A DNA stretch of 64,000 bases from positions 87,021 through 151,020 of the forward strand of contig SVDZ01000007.1 of assembly GCA_015057625.1 (NCBI GenBank), given 5' to 3'. The notes beneath the pieces were generated by a model. It searched no databases, was not told the DNA's origin, and was given only the letters and a program-made list of their open reading frames with translations. This stretch comes from Lachnospiraceae bacterium (lineage in GTDB: Bacteria; Bacillota; Clostridia; Lachnospirales; Lachnospiraceae). This document shows positions 26,240 to 35,132 of the stretch, piece after piece. The translations under genes were made by a program, and so were the position numbers. Within the stretch, counting starts at the first letter, position 1; each line of letters begins with the position of its first letter.

Positions 26240-27382
26240 TTAATCTTTCTTATCAGCAATTATTTTTTGTACAAATGCATTTACATCTCTACAGATAACT
26301 GCTCTAGATGATCTTAAAATAAATGGCTCACCTTTGTTGATACTTCCATTTACTGTCTTATAATCAAAACTAAAGCTTGCATAAATAGGCATTTCTAACA
26401 TCTGTTCAAAATCTTTCGGTTTGATAAGTGATGGTGTGGCATCTTTATTAATCAAAATTCTTGCTTTTTCTTTAATCTGTAATTGTCCTAAAATATTAAT
26501 CGCATTTTTAGCTGCCTTTAATGAAAGAATATCAGGGTTGCTTACAACCATAATTTCGTCACAGTTCTCAAGTGCAGCAATTGATTCATCACTGAAGTCA
26601 TTTGCAATATCAATAATAATGTACTCATAGTACGGTCTAACACTTCTGATTATTGCTGTAATATTCTCTGCTGAAACATATTCTGCATATTCCGGACTCT
26701 TAGGACATGCCAACAAACTTACACCTGATGAATGAAGTGTACTAAATGCATTAACTCTTTCAATTGAAATTCCTTCAGGATCCTGAGCGAGTTCAACGAT
26801 TGTATCTTTTGGATCCAAATCAAGTAACAAGTGCTGTTCACCAAATGCTAAGTCAAAGTCAAGCAACATTACCTTTGCTCCTCTGTTTGCCAATGCAACT
26901 GCTGTGTTTGTTGCAAGCATTGACTTTCCTACTCCACCTTTACATCCAAAGAAGGCTATAACTTTTGATCTCACTCTTTTCTGAATATTTAACTGTGTCT
27001 GGATTTTCTTTTCGAAATCATTAACCTCTCCCAATACACGACAGAACTCTTCATCATTTGCATCCAACGCAAGTACCTGTCTGATTCCGTATCTTGCAGC
27101 AAAATTTACCAAGTCTACACTTACCTGATCTGTTGCTAAGACTACTGAACATCCTTTACTCTGGAACTTCATGCTTTCAATAAAATCAAAGATTGACTTC
27201 TGAATAGGTACTTTTGCTGCAATAATAACCATATCAGGGAATAATCCTTCAATCTTTAATTTTGAATCTTCGTTAAAATCTGCATATCCAACAATAAGAA
27301 TATTCTTATCTACTATTTTTTTCTTAACACTAACTCTTAACGCTGTTTCTTCTGAAACAACTACAACTTTAATACTTTCCAT
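26240..27382 (-). CDS. tadZ: TadZ/CpaE pilus localisation ATPase
   Basis: A 380-residue protein with an N-terminal atypical receiver-like domain (residues about 1-125, no phospho-acceptor Asp) and a ParA/MinD-type ATPase. The deviant Walker A is FFGCKGGVGKSMLATN, followed by MLLDFDLAFGEQHLLLDL and IIIDIANDFSDESI. Such proteins position the Tad apparatus at a cell pole. The upstream neighbour is CpaB and the downstream one TadA. Confidence 0.94.
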   Translation of the reverse strand: MESIKVVVVSEETALRVSVKKKIVDKNILIVGYADFNEDSKLKIEGLFPDMVIIAAKVPIQKSIFDFIESMKFQSKGCSVVLATDQVSVDLVNFAARYGIRQVLALDANDEEFCRVLGEVNDFEKKIQTQLNIQKRVRSKVIAFFGCKGGVGKSMLATNTAVALANRGAKVMLLDFDLAFGEQHLLLDLDPKDTIVELAQDPEGISIERVNAFSTLHSSGVSLLACPKSPEYAEYVSAENITAIIRSVRPYYEYIIIDIANDFSDESIAALENCDEIMVVSNPDILSLKAAKNAINILGQLQIKEKARILINKDATPSLIKPKDFEQMLEMPIYASFSFDYKTVNGSINKGEPFILRSSRAVICRDVNAFVQKIIADKKD

Positions 27383-27405
27383 ATTATATTTCTCCTTCTA
27401 GTCAA

Positions 27406-28131
27406 TTATTCTGCTGCTTCCTGGCCTTCCATCGAATCAATCTTCGCGTGAAGAATTAATTTAAAGTTTCCGCCTGTTATTGTTTCCATTTTATATAAGT
27501 CATTTGCAACAACTTCATTTGTACGTATTGTAAGAGAAACATATGTATTTACTGTACTTTCATCGCCACCTTTTGACTGTGCATCTACTACTTCTTTCTT
27601 TGTTGCCACATTTAATACTTCAATATTTTTAAATTCTTCCATATCAATGTTTTCATCTAAAAGCTGTTCCTCAAGTTTTGAATCTGCAACAAGTATATCG
27701 ATTGTATCACCATTATTAATATAACCATCTACACCCTGAACACCTGCTGCGCTAATACTTATCGCAACTTCGCCTGCTTTTAATTTGTATGAAAGTCCTG
27801 CTGCATCACTGTTTGGAGGCATAATCTTTGTACTCGAAACCTGCTCATTCGGCAAAATCACAGTTCTTACTACCTGTCCCTCTATTTCATCTAAAGACGA
27901 AACAGCCCCCGGAGTAACATAATCCTTAACTATCTTTTTAACTACAAACTTTTCTTTCATTTCTTCTTTGCTAATAGGTGTTCCGTCTTTTATTTCTTCT
28001 AATGCAACTAAAACATCCTGTGTTGCTCTTCCATCCATTTTGGAATTTTTAATTAAACTGTTTGCAAACGCAAATGTTGCTGAACCCGCCATAAGTGCAA
28101 CAACTAACGCAATTAAATATACTCTCTTCAT
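27406..28131 (-). CDS. cpaB: CpaB/RcpC-like SAF-domain protein
   Basis: A 241-residue protein with an N-terminal membrane helix or signal (VYLIALVVALMAGSATFAFA), a SAF domain at about residues 40-100 (VLVALEEIKDGTPISKEEM, then VILPNEQVSSTKI) and the RcpC/CpaB beta domain (AGEVAISISAAGVQGVDGYINNGDTIDILV). In Gram-negatives it works with the secretin; no secretin exists here, so in this organism it probably spans the wall. Confidence 0.9.
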   Translation of the reverse strand: MKRVYLIALVVALMAGSATFAFANSLIKNSKMDGRATQDVLVALEEIKDGTPISKEEMKEKFVVKKIVKDYVTPGAVSSLDEIEGQVVRTVILPNEQVSSTKIMPPNSDAAGLSYKLKAGEVAISISAAGVQGVDGYINNGDTIDILVADSKLEEQLLDENIDMEEFKNIEVLNVATKKEVVDAQSKGGDESTVNTYVSLTIRTNEVVANDLYKMETITGGNFKLILHAKIDSMEGQEAAE

Positions 28132-28159
28132 GTGCTTAATTCTGCCTTTCTTTATGTAT

Positions 28160-28597
28160 TTATGATTCTACCTTCATTTTTATTTTGTAACCTATCTGCT
28201 TGCCACCATTTTCTTCTTTATATACCGTTCCCAAAACTGGTGTCAAGAAAACTACATGTGCAGTTGCTTTAACTACCACATCTCCTTCAGTTGGATCGTC
28301 TGGATTTGTATAGTCAACGTAAACGTCCAAAGTATCATTATCTAATGTTTCAGGTAAATTTTCTCTTATCTTTTTTTCTACATCTAATTTATAGCTGTCG
28401 CTCGTCGAGATAACTACCGCCTTTCTGGCTCCCTCTCTACATGCATTTTGCAAAGATAACACATTGTAGAACAGCCATCCAAAGTCCATTATCCCACAAA
28501 CTAGCATTATCAAAAGGGGTAATACTAATGCAAACTCTACCAGTGCCTGCCCTTTTTCTAATTTTCTAATTTTCTTTAATACCTTCACAACATCCAC
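28160..28597 (-). CDS. tadE: TadE-like pseudopilin
   Basis: A 145-residue protein with the TadE motif KGQALVEFALVLPLLIMLVC followed by GIMDFGWLFYNVLSLQNACREGAR. The N-terminal leader ends before the hydrophobic segment and is suited to cleavage by the prepilin peptidase encoded upstream. The C-terminal 80 residues are a short beta-rich extracellular part. Minor pilin role inferred from family and locus. Confidence 0.9.
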   Translation of the reverse strand: MDVVKVLKKIRKLEKGQALVEFALVLPLLIMLVCGIMDFGWLFYNVLSLQNACREGARKAVVISTSDSYKLDVEKKIRENLPETLDNDTLDVYVDYTNPDDPTEGDVVVKATAHVVFLTPVLGTVYKEENGGKQIGYKIKMKVES

Positions 28598-28615
28598 CTC
28601 ACTCTAATATTAAGA

Positions 28616-28648
28616 AAGTGGAGAAACCACTTTACGATCTCTCCACTT
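28616..28648 (-). terminator. Attenuating terminator after the Flp pilin gene
   Basis: AAGTGGAGA/TCTCCACTT arms followed on the minus strand by TCTTAATATT. A second 7-bp hairpin (28659-28675) precedes it. Placed directly after flp, it likely makes pilin mRNA more abundant than the downstream assembly genes. Confidence 0.7.
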
Positions 28649-28700
28649 ACTAAGTTTGTGAGAACACTGTTCTCAACATTTAATGAACAACATCAATTAA

Positions 28701-28862
28701 TTACTCACCCTGTGGTAATGTTCCTGATACCTTGTTGAATAATCCAGCAACCTTTGGTCCTAAGATTCCGAGTGCAGCGATAACGCCTACTGCGATTAAT
28801 CCAATAATAAGACCATACTCTACCATACCCTGTCCATTTTCATCCTTTAAAAATTTCATCAT
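28701..28862 (-). CDS. flp: Flp/Fap-type major pilin
   Basis: A 53-residue pilin beginning MMKFLKDENGQGMVEYGL. The processing site is Gly before QGMVEYG, with Glu at +5 as in type IV pilins, followed by a single hydrophobic helix IIGLIAVGVIAALGIL and a short polar tail LPQGE. The ribosome site AAGGAGG is eight bases from the first ATG. It lies between the prepilin peptidase and tadE and should form the shaft of the Flp pilus. Confidence 0.96.
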   Translation of the reverse strand: MMKFLKDENGQGMVEYGLIIGLIAVGVIAALGILGPKVAGLFNKVSGTLPQGE

Positions 28863-28965
28863 TTCTAAGTCCTCCTTAAAATATAAATATTATTTCACCC
28901 TTCGGCCTATGCCGAAAAATTTATCTATACGGGCAACCCCGATATAGTACTTATGTAGTGCCCGA

Positions 28966-29643
28966 TCAAAAAATCGGAGCAAGTAATGCGGTTACAACTC
29001 CTGCTGATAAGAACGGCCCCATCGGAGCTGCTGTCTTAAGATGTCCTTTTCCAAAAACTCTCAAGTAAATATAAAACAGTAAATTTGCCACCGCCATAAC
29101 TGCCATCGCTTCAAAGAAGTTTCTATAGCTTAGCACAAATCCTATGACCACGCTATATTTGATATCTCCCGCTCCTATATTCAAGTGGAAAATCGATGGA
29201 AGTGTAAAAATCACATATGCTACTATCGCTCCTATCAAGGCTTTTGCAACTAGCATTATAACATCCTGTCCGAGCCATGACTCAAACCCTATGTTAATAG
29301 CTTCAAGTAGTAACATTCCTAACAGTACCGCGTTTGGTATTCTTCTTATAAGAATATCGATAGCAGACACATCAATAGCAAGCATTGCGAAGATTGTTAT
29401 TCTTATAAGTTGCCAGTATGTATATAGCGAACCATCTATTTTCCCTCGCTCACAGTAGGCCACAACTAAGAACATCATCATCGTAACAAGCATCCACACT
29501 ATAGCGAACTTGACGTTCTGTATTTTTTTGTGAATGTTCTTTTCATCGAACTCACTTCTTACCTTCAAGTGATGAATGGCTAAGAAGAAAAGTATCAATC
29601 CGGAGAGCATTCCAAGACCTCCGCTAATCAAGTAATAAGTCAT
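28966..29643 (-). CDS. tadV: Prepilin peptidase, TadV/CpaA type (A24 aspartic protease)
   Basis: A 225-residue polytopic membrane protease. The two catalytic Asp are in SAIDILIRRIPN and in the GxGDxK motif GAGDIKYSV. It processes Flp and TadE leaders. It is the first gene of the Tad locus, with AGGAGG eight bases from its ATG and a good promoter 50 bases upstream. It lacks the N-methylation domain of PilD-type enzymes, typical of Tad peptidases. Confidence 0.93.
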   Translation of the reverse strand: MTYYLISGGLGMLSGLILFFLAIHHLKVRSEFDEKNIHKKIQNVKFAIVWMLVTMMMFLVVAYCERGKIDGSLYTYWQLIRITIFAMLAIDVSAIDILIRRIPNAVLLGMLLLEAINIGFESWLGQDVIMLVAKALIGAIVAYVIFTLPSIFHLNIGAGDIKYSVVIGFVLSYRNFFEAMAVMAVANLLFYIYLRVFGKGHLKTAAPMGPFLSAGVVTALLAPIF

Positions 29644-29693
29644 CTTGGGGTCCTCCTCGTTGTTTTTATTTGCTTTATCTTTAACGTAATTTG

Positions 29694-29722
29694 ATTATAC
29701 CCCCTTTTTGAACTTTTTGCAA
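29694..29722 (-). promoter_or_regulatory. Sigma-A-type promoter of the Tad locus
   Basis: On the minus strand TTGCAA and TATAAT are separated by 17 bases, ending about 50 bases upstream of the prepilin peptidase start. A G-run (GGGGG) abuts the -10 box. Confidence 0.8.
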
Positions 29723-29782
29723 CATTTGTTTTAAAAAAAATTGTTTTTTGTCATTTATTTGTACAACATGCATAAAGAAACG

Positions 29783-29818
29783 GTTCCAAACAGGTATATT
29801 TGAACCTTTTTTTATGCA
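29783..29818 (-). terminator. Possible terminator between the MerR-type gene and the Tad promoter
   Basis: GGTTC/GAACC arms with an A/T-rich interior. A clean T-run exists on the plus-strand side and a weaker one on the minus side. It probably ends the MerR-type transcript. Confidence 0.45.
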
Positions 29819-29904
29819 AATTTATGTCTTTTTCCGTGTTTTTCATAACATTTTAGTCTCCATTTGTTAATTACTCGTTAACACTTTGTTCATTTTCTGG
29901 CATC

Positions 29905-30453
29905 TTATACAGGGTTCAGACCTACTTTTTTCCTTCCAAATATTTTCTTTTTTGTCTTTTTTTTGCATCTGTTCACACTTTCTTCACTTTTTCCTCGCTG
30001 TTTTGCTCGAATTGCCTCATCTAATCTCTTAAATCGCTCTTCTTCTCTGGCTTCTTTCGCCTCTAATTGTGAAGAGAGTTCATTTTTAATTTCAATATTT
30101 ATCCCCGATCGGATATTTTTTCCTATTTCACCAGCGTTTTCTCTCAATGCTTTCGATACTATTTCTCCCATTATTTCTTTAAACTGTTCTATTTTAGTAT
30201 TTTGCATCTGATCTGCCGGAAGTTCTTTAGGTTCACCTCCCAACATTATTCTTATTGTCTTCAACCCGTAACCCTGTTTTTTCAAATCTCGCACACTCTT
30301 CAAAAGATTGATATGATTCTCTGTATAGTATCTGTGTCCCATTTCATTTCTAGGTATCTTAATTTCAAGTTCCTCCTCCCAGTATCTCAACACATGGGAT
30401 TCAACATCAAGTATTTTAGACGCATCTGATATAATATATCTTTTCTCGTTCAT
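29905..30453 (-). CDS. MerR-type HTH transcriptional regulator
   Basis: A 182-residue protein. The N-terminal 75 residues form a MerR winged helix (YIISDASKILDVESHVLRYW, then GHRYYTENHINLLKSVRDLKKQGYGLKTI). The middle is a predicted coiled coil (about residues 85-150), and the tail is very basic (RCKKKTKKKIFGRKKVG). No metal-binding Cys pair of classical MerR is seen. It lies between the Tad locus and dnaB and could regulate pili, but that is only proximity. Confidence 0.85.
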   Translation of the reverse strand: MNEKRYIISDASKILDVESHVLRYWEEELEIKIPRNEMGHRYYTENHINLLKSVRDLKKQGYGLKTIRIMLGGEPKELPADQMQNTKIEQFKEIMGEIVSKALRENAGEIGKNIRSGINIEIKNELSSQLEAKEAREEERFKRLDEAIRAKQRGKSEESVNRCKKKTKKKIFGRKKVGLNPV

Positions 30454-30485
30454 TTCTGCCCTCCTGCTATAAATCTTCTATATTT

Positions 30486-30507
30486 CAAGACTCGCTACCG
30501 AGTCTTG
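30486..30507. other. Hairpin in the MerR-type gene leader
   Basis: CAAGACTCG-CTAC-CGAGTCTTG, a perfect 9-bp stem lying between the promoter at 30565-30593 and the start codon of the MerR-type gene. No T-run follows on the minus strand, so it is part of the 5' leader rather than a terminator. Together with the promoter and the dnaB terminator it accounts for most of the 310-base gap 30454-30763. Confidence 0.6.
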
Positions 30508-30564
30508 TTTCTCACCACTTAGCACATGCGCGCTTGAAGCGGGAGTATTCTCGCATCTGATATA

Positions 30565-30593
30565 ATTCTAATTATCATTTATTTGCGATTCAA
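30565..30593 (-). promoter_or_regulatory. Promoter for the MerR-type gene
   Basis: Minus strand TTGAAT and TAGAAT with a 17-base spacer, about 110 bases upstream of the start codon. Confidence 0.6.
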
Positions 30594-30660
30594 TATTTCT
30601 GCCTATGCTTTATTTGTCTCTTTTTGTCTTCGCTGTCACAAATAAACGAACGATGAAAGA

Positions 30661-30704
30661 AAAAACAGCATCGGTCTACATTTCTGCAAACTGATGCTGT
30701 TTTT
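30661..30704 (-). terminator. Intrinsic terminator of the gdpP-rplI-dnaB operon
   Basis: AAAAACAGCATC/GATGCTGTTTTT arms with a 20-base loop, followed on the minus strand by TTTTTTCTTTC. Confidence 0.85.
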
Positions 30705-30763
30705 CCAGCAAGAACACCAAAGCGTCCCTACATTCAGGAACACTCATAATGCTCCTCTTATAT

Positions 30764-32101
30764 TTATATCTGTTCTCTCGCTTTACTCTGGAACTTGGTA
30801 TACTGCGGAATCCACAATAGCTCTATCTCTCCGACAGGACCGTTTCTCTGTTTTGCTACATTAACTACTATAGTATTCCTGTCTTCAATTTTTTCTTCTT
30901 CATTGTATTTTCTGCTGAGAAGCATAATTACGTCGGCATCCTGCTCGATTGATCCCGATTCACGCAAATCCGCCATAATCGGTTTCTTATCCGGTCTTGA
31001 CTCTACTGCACGATTAAGCTGCGAAAGTGCTATTACCGGAACATTTAATTCTCTCGCAATTCCCTTTAAGGATCTGGAAATAACTGAAATTTCCTGCTCA
31101 CGACTGGATTCCTTTCCGGTACCACTCATCAACTGGAGGTAATCAATGATTACTATCTGAATATCTTTCTCCAGTTTTAATTTTCTACACTTAGATCTCA
31201 ACTCACCAATTGAAATACCAGGAGTATCATCTATTATTATTTCTGAATTGGCAACAACATCCGCTGTCTCCATAATTTTTCCCCACTCATTATCATTGAG
31301 GTTACCTACTCTGATTTTTTGTGAGTCTACCATTGAATGCTGTGCCATAACACGGTTTATAAGCTGTTCTTTTGACATTTCCAAACTGAATATAGCTACC
31401 GGTATATTTTTCTTCAATGCCATATGTTCTGTAATATTTAAAATAAATGCTGTCTTTCCTACCGAAGGTCTTGCCGCTACGAGAATAAAATCGGATGGCT
31501 GTAAGCCTGAAAGCTGATTGTCCAGATCAATGAAGCCTGTCGGAAGTCCTGTTATAACTCCCCTGGTCTGGGCTGCCTTTTCCATCTTCTCCAATACATT
31601 CAAAACAACTTTTCGTATTCCTACAATCTCCCCACTGTCTCTCTTTTGGAGGATATCAAATATTCTTTTTTCTGTATCGCTTAATATATTGTCAAGTTTC
31701 TCGTTTCCTGCATAAATAGTATTATTAATGTCAAGATTTGTTCTTAATAGATTTCTTAATACTGCTTTTTCATATACGATTTCTGCGTAATGTTTAATAT
31801 TGGCAGATGTAGGCACGCTGGCCACAATCTCCCTGATAAATTCAAGGCTTATTACCTCTGAAGGGACATTATTTTCCTCAAGTCTTGCTTTTACGGTAAC
31901 AAGGTCGCAGGTCTTTCCTTCATTATAAAGGTCAACCATGGCATCAAACATAGCAGCATACTGTTTATTGTAGAAATCAAAGCCTGACAGTTTTTCTGTT
32001 GCCGCCGGAATTGCTTCTACATCCATCAGCATCGAACCAATTACAGCCTGCTCAGCCTCAAGACTGTGAGGCATTATCTGCTTTATTGTTGCTTCTTCCA
32101 T
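30764..32101 (-). CDS. dnaB: Replicative DNA helicase DnaB
   Basis: A 445-residue hexameric helicase. The N-terminal domain begins MPHSLEAEQAVIGSMLMD. The RecA-like core has ARPSVGKTAFILN (Walker A), IVIIDYLQLMSG (Walker B) and ALSQLNRAVESRPDKKPIMADLRESGSIEQDAD. No intein is present. It is the last gene of the gdpP-rplI-dnaB cluster that is common in Firmicutes. Confidence 0.97.
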   Translation of the reverse strand: MEEATIKQIMPHSLEAEQAVIGSMLMDVEAIPAATEKLSGFDFYNKQYAAMFDAMVDLYNEGKTCDLVTVKARLEENNVPSEVISLEFIREIVASVPTSANIKHYAEIVYEKAVLRNLLRTNLDINNTIYAGNEKLDNILSDTEKRIFDILQKRDSGEIVGIRKVVLNVLEKMEKAAQTRGVITGLPTGFIDLDNQLSGLQPSDFILVAARPSVGKTAFILNITEHMALKKNIPVAIFSLEMSKEQLINRVMAQHSMVDSQKIRVGNLNDNEWGKIMETADVVANSEIIIDDTPGISIGELRSKCRKLKLEKDIQIVIIDYLQLMSGTGKESSREQEISVISRSLKGIARELNVPVIALSQLNRAVESRPDKKPIMADLRESGSIEQDADVIMLLSRKYNEEEKIEDRNTIVVNVAKQRNGPVGEIELLWIPQYTKFQSKAREQI

Positions 32102-32173
32102 ATTTCTACCTTTCGTTTATTGTTGATTATCGCTCTTTACTTTATTTAGAGGAGGGGGACATCTACTTCTCAG

Positions 32174-32620
32174 TTATAGAGGTTTTACCTCTACCTTCAA
32201 TGATGCTGTAACCTCTGTATGTAATTTGATATTTACTGTATGCGAACCCATTGTCTTGATTGGCTCCTGCAACTGAACTTTTTTCTTATCTATTTCGTAT
32301 CCTAACTGTTTGCTTACTTCTGTTGCAATTTCCTTTGCAGAAATTGAGCCAAACACCTTGTCCCCTGTTCCTGCTTTTATCTTAATCTCTATAGAACTCT
32401 TTTCTAATTTTTCTGCCAGTTCTTTTGCGTCAGCAAGTTTCTCTGCTGCAACTTTCTCCTGATTTGCTTTCTGAAGTTTAAGGTCGTTCATATTTTTTCC
32501 TGTAGCTTCAAGTCCTAACTTTTTAGGAAGAATGAAATTTCTCGCATATCCGTCGTTTACATTTACAATCTGTCCTTTTTTACCTAATGCTTTTACGTCT
32601 TCTAATAAAATTACTTTCAT
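32174..32620 (-). CDS. rplI: Ribosomal protein L9
   Basis: A 148-residue L9 with the N-terminal rRNA-binding domain ([39 protein letters not shown]), the long connecting helix (about residues 40-75) and the C-terminal domain ([17 protein letters not shown]). The start overlaps the gdpP stop by four bases (ATGA arrangement). Confidence 0.97.
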   Translation of the reverse strand: MKVILLEDVKALGKKGQIVNVNDGYARNFILPKKLGLEATGKNMNDLKLQKANQEKVAAEKLADAKELAEKLEKSSIEIKIKAGTGDKVFGSISAKEIATEVSKQLGYEIDKKKVQLQEPIKTMGSHTVNIKLHTEVTASLKVEVKPL

Positions 32621-34650
32621 AACAAGTCTCCTTCGTCTATCATCTGGTCAATTGTCTCTTTTATTTTGTCAATGGCTTCCTGTACTGTGCAATCTTTAAG
32701 CTGGGCACCTGCCAGATTCAAATGGCCGCCTCCGCCCAATCTTTCCATGATAAGCTGCACATTAATCTCGTCAATGGATCTGGCGCTTATATAAATCATG
32801 TCATTAAAAGATGTGCACACAAAGGATGCTTTTATTCCCTTAATGTTTAAAAGTTCATTTGCCGCCTGAGATCCCACAACTGTCGGAAGTTTAATTCCTT
32901 CGGAAGGGCAGGACGCTATAGCGAACTGTTCTCTATACACCTCTGCTCTCTGAACAGCAGTTGCTCTCGCCTTATAGTCAACCATGTCATCTCTGAACAT
33001 CTTTCTCACTCTTGTTACATCTGCACCGTTTCTTCTTAAAAACGCTGCTGCTTCAAATGTTCTGACACCGGTTCTGTTTGTGAAATTATTTGTATCTATC
33101 ATAATTCCACCGTACATAGCATCCGCTTCCTGCTGTTTTAATTTAACTCCTTCGTCGATATATTGAACTATCTCCGAAACCATTTCACATGCCGAAGATG
33201 CATAAGGCTCAATATATGATAATAGTGGATTCTCAAATACTTCCGTACTCTGTCTGTGGTGGTCGAGCACTACAACACTACCTGTTTTCTTAATAAGTTC
33301 AGGACATTCTGTGTAGCTTGGTCTGTTTACATCAACTACTATAAGCAACGTATTTTTTGTTGCAACACCTAAGGCCTCCTCGCCTGTCAGGAATAAGTCT
33401 TCCTCATATCCATCATCCTCTGTAAATTTGTCAAACATCTGCTTTGCAGCACTGTTAACTTCATTTACTACAATATGAACATTACGGTCCAATGACTTTG
33501 CCGCTCTGTATATTCCCACAGATGCGCCAAAGGAATCCATATCTCCTACCTTATGTCCCATAACAAGAATGTTATCTCTCGTAAGCATAAGCTCTCTGAG
33601 AGCCTGGGCTTTAACACGTGCTTTAACTCGTGTATTTTTCTCTACGCTCTTGGTCTTTCCACCATAATAATAAATCTTTCCTCCCTCTTTGATAACGGCC
33701 TGATCGCCTCCACGTCCAAGGGCCATATCCATAGCTGCTCTGGCATTTTCTTCATTTTTGGAGAATGTATCTCCTCCAAGTCCCAATGCAATACTGATGG
33801 TAATTGGCAAATCATTTCCCATATTAACAGTCTTAACATCATCCAATAAAGAAAACTTATCACTTTGCATTTTTGAAACCTGCTTTGCCTTTACTGCTAT
33901 GAAGTATTTATCATTCTCAAGTTTTTTTACAATTCCGTCAAGAGATGTAATATACTTGTGAATCTTTCTTTCAACCAACGCAAATATCATGGTTCTTCTG
34001 ACGTTCTCAACATTCTGCAAAGCCTCGTCATAATTATCTATATAGATAAGACCCGTAACCATCTTGTCTTCTGTAATTTGTTTCTTTAACGCAAGAAGAT
34101 CTGTCTCATCATACATATACATATTGACGAAGTCCGCCTCTGTTTTTTTCTCAGTGTCGACGCTGCTAAGGAGTCTGAATTCCTTAAGAACTACTCTGAG
34201 TTTTCTATCTTCATAACTGATATTTTTTTCAGCACCGCCATCAACCCATTCCATTTCTTCCGGATTTATCTCCGGAAAAATCGAATTTGCGGTTTTGTTT
34301 CTGGTTTTGTCTGTCCCGATCATACTGTCAAAGGCTTCGTTGGTCCACATTATTCTTCCCTTTGAATCCAAAAGTGCATATGGAACAGCTAGTTCGTGAA
34401 TCATCTGCCTCTGAATCTGGTTAATATCAGCGCTATGCTCCACCAGCTCTCTGTTAATCTTGGGTGAGTACATAAGATACAGCATTCCGTTTATGATTAG
34501 CATCACAAAACCTGTAACAAAAACTGCCCCTCCCAATCTCTTTTCGTAAAAGAGGACAATAGTTCCAACAAGAATAAGAATGATATTCATCAACAATACC
34601 ATTCTGTAATATTTCTCTATCTCCCCTTTTATATTTATTTTACTATCCAT
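32617..34650 (-). CDS. gdpP: Cyclic-di-AMP phosphodiesterase GdpP
   Basis: A 677-residue membrane phosphodiesterase. Two transmembrane helices (about residues 14-58) are followed by a PAS-like heme-binding region (about 80-180) and a degenerate GGDEF domain (about 185-320). The DHH domain has [23 protein letters not shown] and VVLDHHRQS, then [12 protein letters not shown]. The DHHA1 domain ends with [16 protein letters not shown]. It lowers c-di-AMP, which in Firmicutes controls K+ balance and wall stress. It is translationally coupled to rplI. Confidence 0.96.
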   Translation of the reverse strand: MDSKINIKGEIEKYYRMVLLMNIILILVGTIVLFYEKRLGGAVFVTGFVMLIINGMLYLMYSPKINRELVEHSADINQIQRQMIHELAVPYALLDSKGRIMWTNEAFDSMIGTDKTRNKTANSIFPEINPEEMEWVDGGAEKNISYEDRKLRVVLKEFRLLSSVDTEKKTEADFVNMYMYDETDLLALKKQITEDKMVTGLIYIDNYDEALQNVENVRRTMIFALVERKIHKYITSLDGIVKKLENDKYFIAVKAKQVSKMQSDKFSLLDDVKTVNMGNDLPITISIALGLGGDTFSKNEENARAAMDMALGRGGDQAVIKEGGKIYYYGGKTKSVEKNTRVKARVKAQALRELMLTRDNILVMGHKVGDMDSFGASVGIYRAAKSLDRNVHIVVNEVNSAAKQMFDKFTEDDGYEEDLFLTGEEALGVATKNTLLIVVDVNRPSYTECPELIKKTGSVVVLDHHRQSTEVFENPLLSYIEPYASSACEMVSEIVQYIDEGVKLKQQEADAMYGGIMIDTNNFTNRTGVRTFEAAAFLRRNGADVTRVRKMFRDDMVDYKARATAVQRAEVYREQFAIASCPSEGIKLPTVVGSQAANELLNIKGIKASFVCTSFNDMIYISARSIDEINVQLIMERLGGGGHLNLAGAQLKDCTVQEAIDKIKETIDQMIDEGDLL

Positions 34651-34677
34651 TTTTTTCTCCTTTTAAAGACTTTCTCT

Positions 34678-34737
34678 TTATAGATTCAGTTCTTCAAAAA
34701 TTTTGTTTAGAGAACGTTCTTTGCGTTCATCCTCCAT
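34678..34737 (-). CDS. Possible 19-residue leader peptide upstream of gdpP
   Basis: ATG-initiated frame encoding MEDERKERSLNKIFEELNL, ending 27 bases before the gdpP start codon. The ATG lies about 11 bases from the predicted transcription start, so it would be nearly leaderless; no ribosome site precedes it. The amphipathic sequence is not obviously random, but translation is speculative. Confidence 0.25.
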   Translation of the reverse strand: MEDERKERSLNKIFEELNL

Positions 34738-34754
34738 TTGATATAATCTTAATA

Positions 34755-34783
34755 ATTATATCATCATTGCAACAATTTTGAAA
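34755..34783 (-). promoter_or_regulatory. Promoter of the gdpP-rplI-dnaB operon
   Basis: Minus strand TTTCAA and TATAAT with a 17-base spacer, about 105 bases upstream of gdpP. It is divergent from the small plus-strand gene. Confidence 0.6.
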
Positions 34784-34797
34784 CATTTGATTTTTCT

Positions 34798-34826
34798 TTA
34801 CTTATGCATAGCAGTGCGTTTATAAT
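34798..34826 (+). promoter_or_regulatory. Promoter of the small plus-strand gene
   Basis: TTACTT and TATAAT with a 17-base spacer, 38 bases upstream of the start codon at 34864. Confidence 0.6.
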
Positions 34827-34863
34827 GAAGACGTTGTATCTTGAAATCGAAAGGAGCAGTAAT

Positions 34864-35130
34864 ATGTTTAGAGTGTGGGGAAGAATTTTTAAAAGTAATC
34901 GTCTTGTTAAAGATACTGTCTGTATTATTGATGATGATTCCATGACAAGAACTCATAAGGTCTTTTCCGCCCTAGAGCAGATATGTGAGACCCTTGATCT
35001 TGCCACACCAATCTGGCTTGAAAACAATATCAACGAATTCAAGCGCATCGGAAGAACCCGTTTTTACAGCGACAGTTTTATCGAATCCATCGAATTTGAT
35101 TATCTTGACTTCTATATTATAGAAGAATAA
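34864..35130 (+). CDS. Small conserved-looking protein of unknown function
   Basis: An 88-residue soluble protein beginning MFRVWGRIFKSNRLVKDTVC after AAAGGAG at good spacing; an in-frame Met 20 codons upstream lacks a ribosome site. It is acidic at the C-terminus (YLDFYIIEE) and has one Cys pair region (VCIIDDDS, EQICETLDL). I do not recognise a domain. It converges with the next unknown gene, two bases between stops, with no terminator visible. Confidence 0.7.
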   Translation: MFRVWGRIFKSNRLVKDTVCIIDDDSMTRTHKVFSALEQICETLDLATPIWLENNINEFKRIGRTRFYSDSFIESIEFDYLDFYIIEE

Positions 35131-35132
35131 TC

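Noticed and set aside
28863..29900. Cyclic-di-GMP riboswitch controlling the Tad locus
   Set aside because: No GEMM-I or GEMM-II consensus in the leader regions; only a TTCGGC hairpin and a promoter were seen.
30764..32101. Intein in DnaB
   Set aside because: The helicase is of normal length and its P-loop region is uninterrupted.
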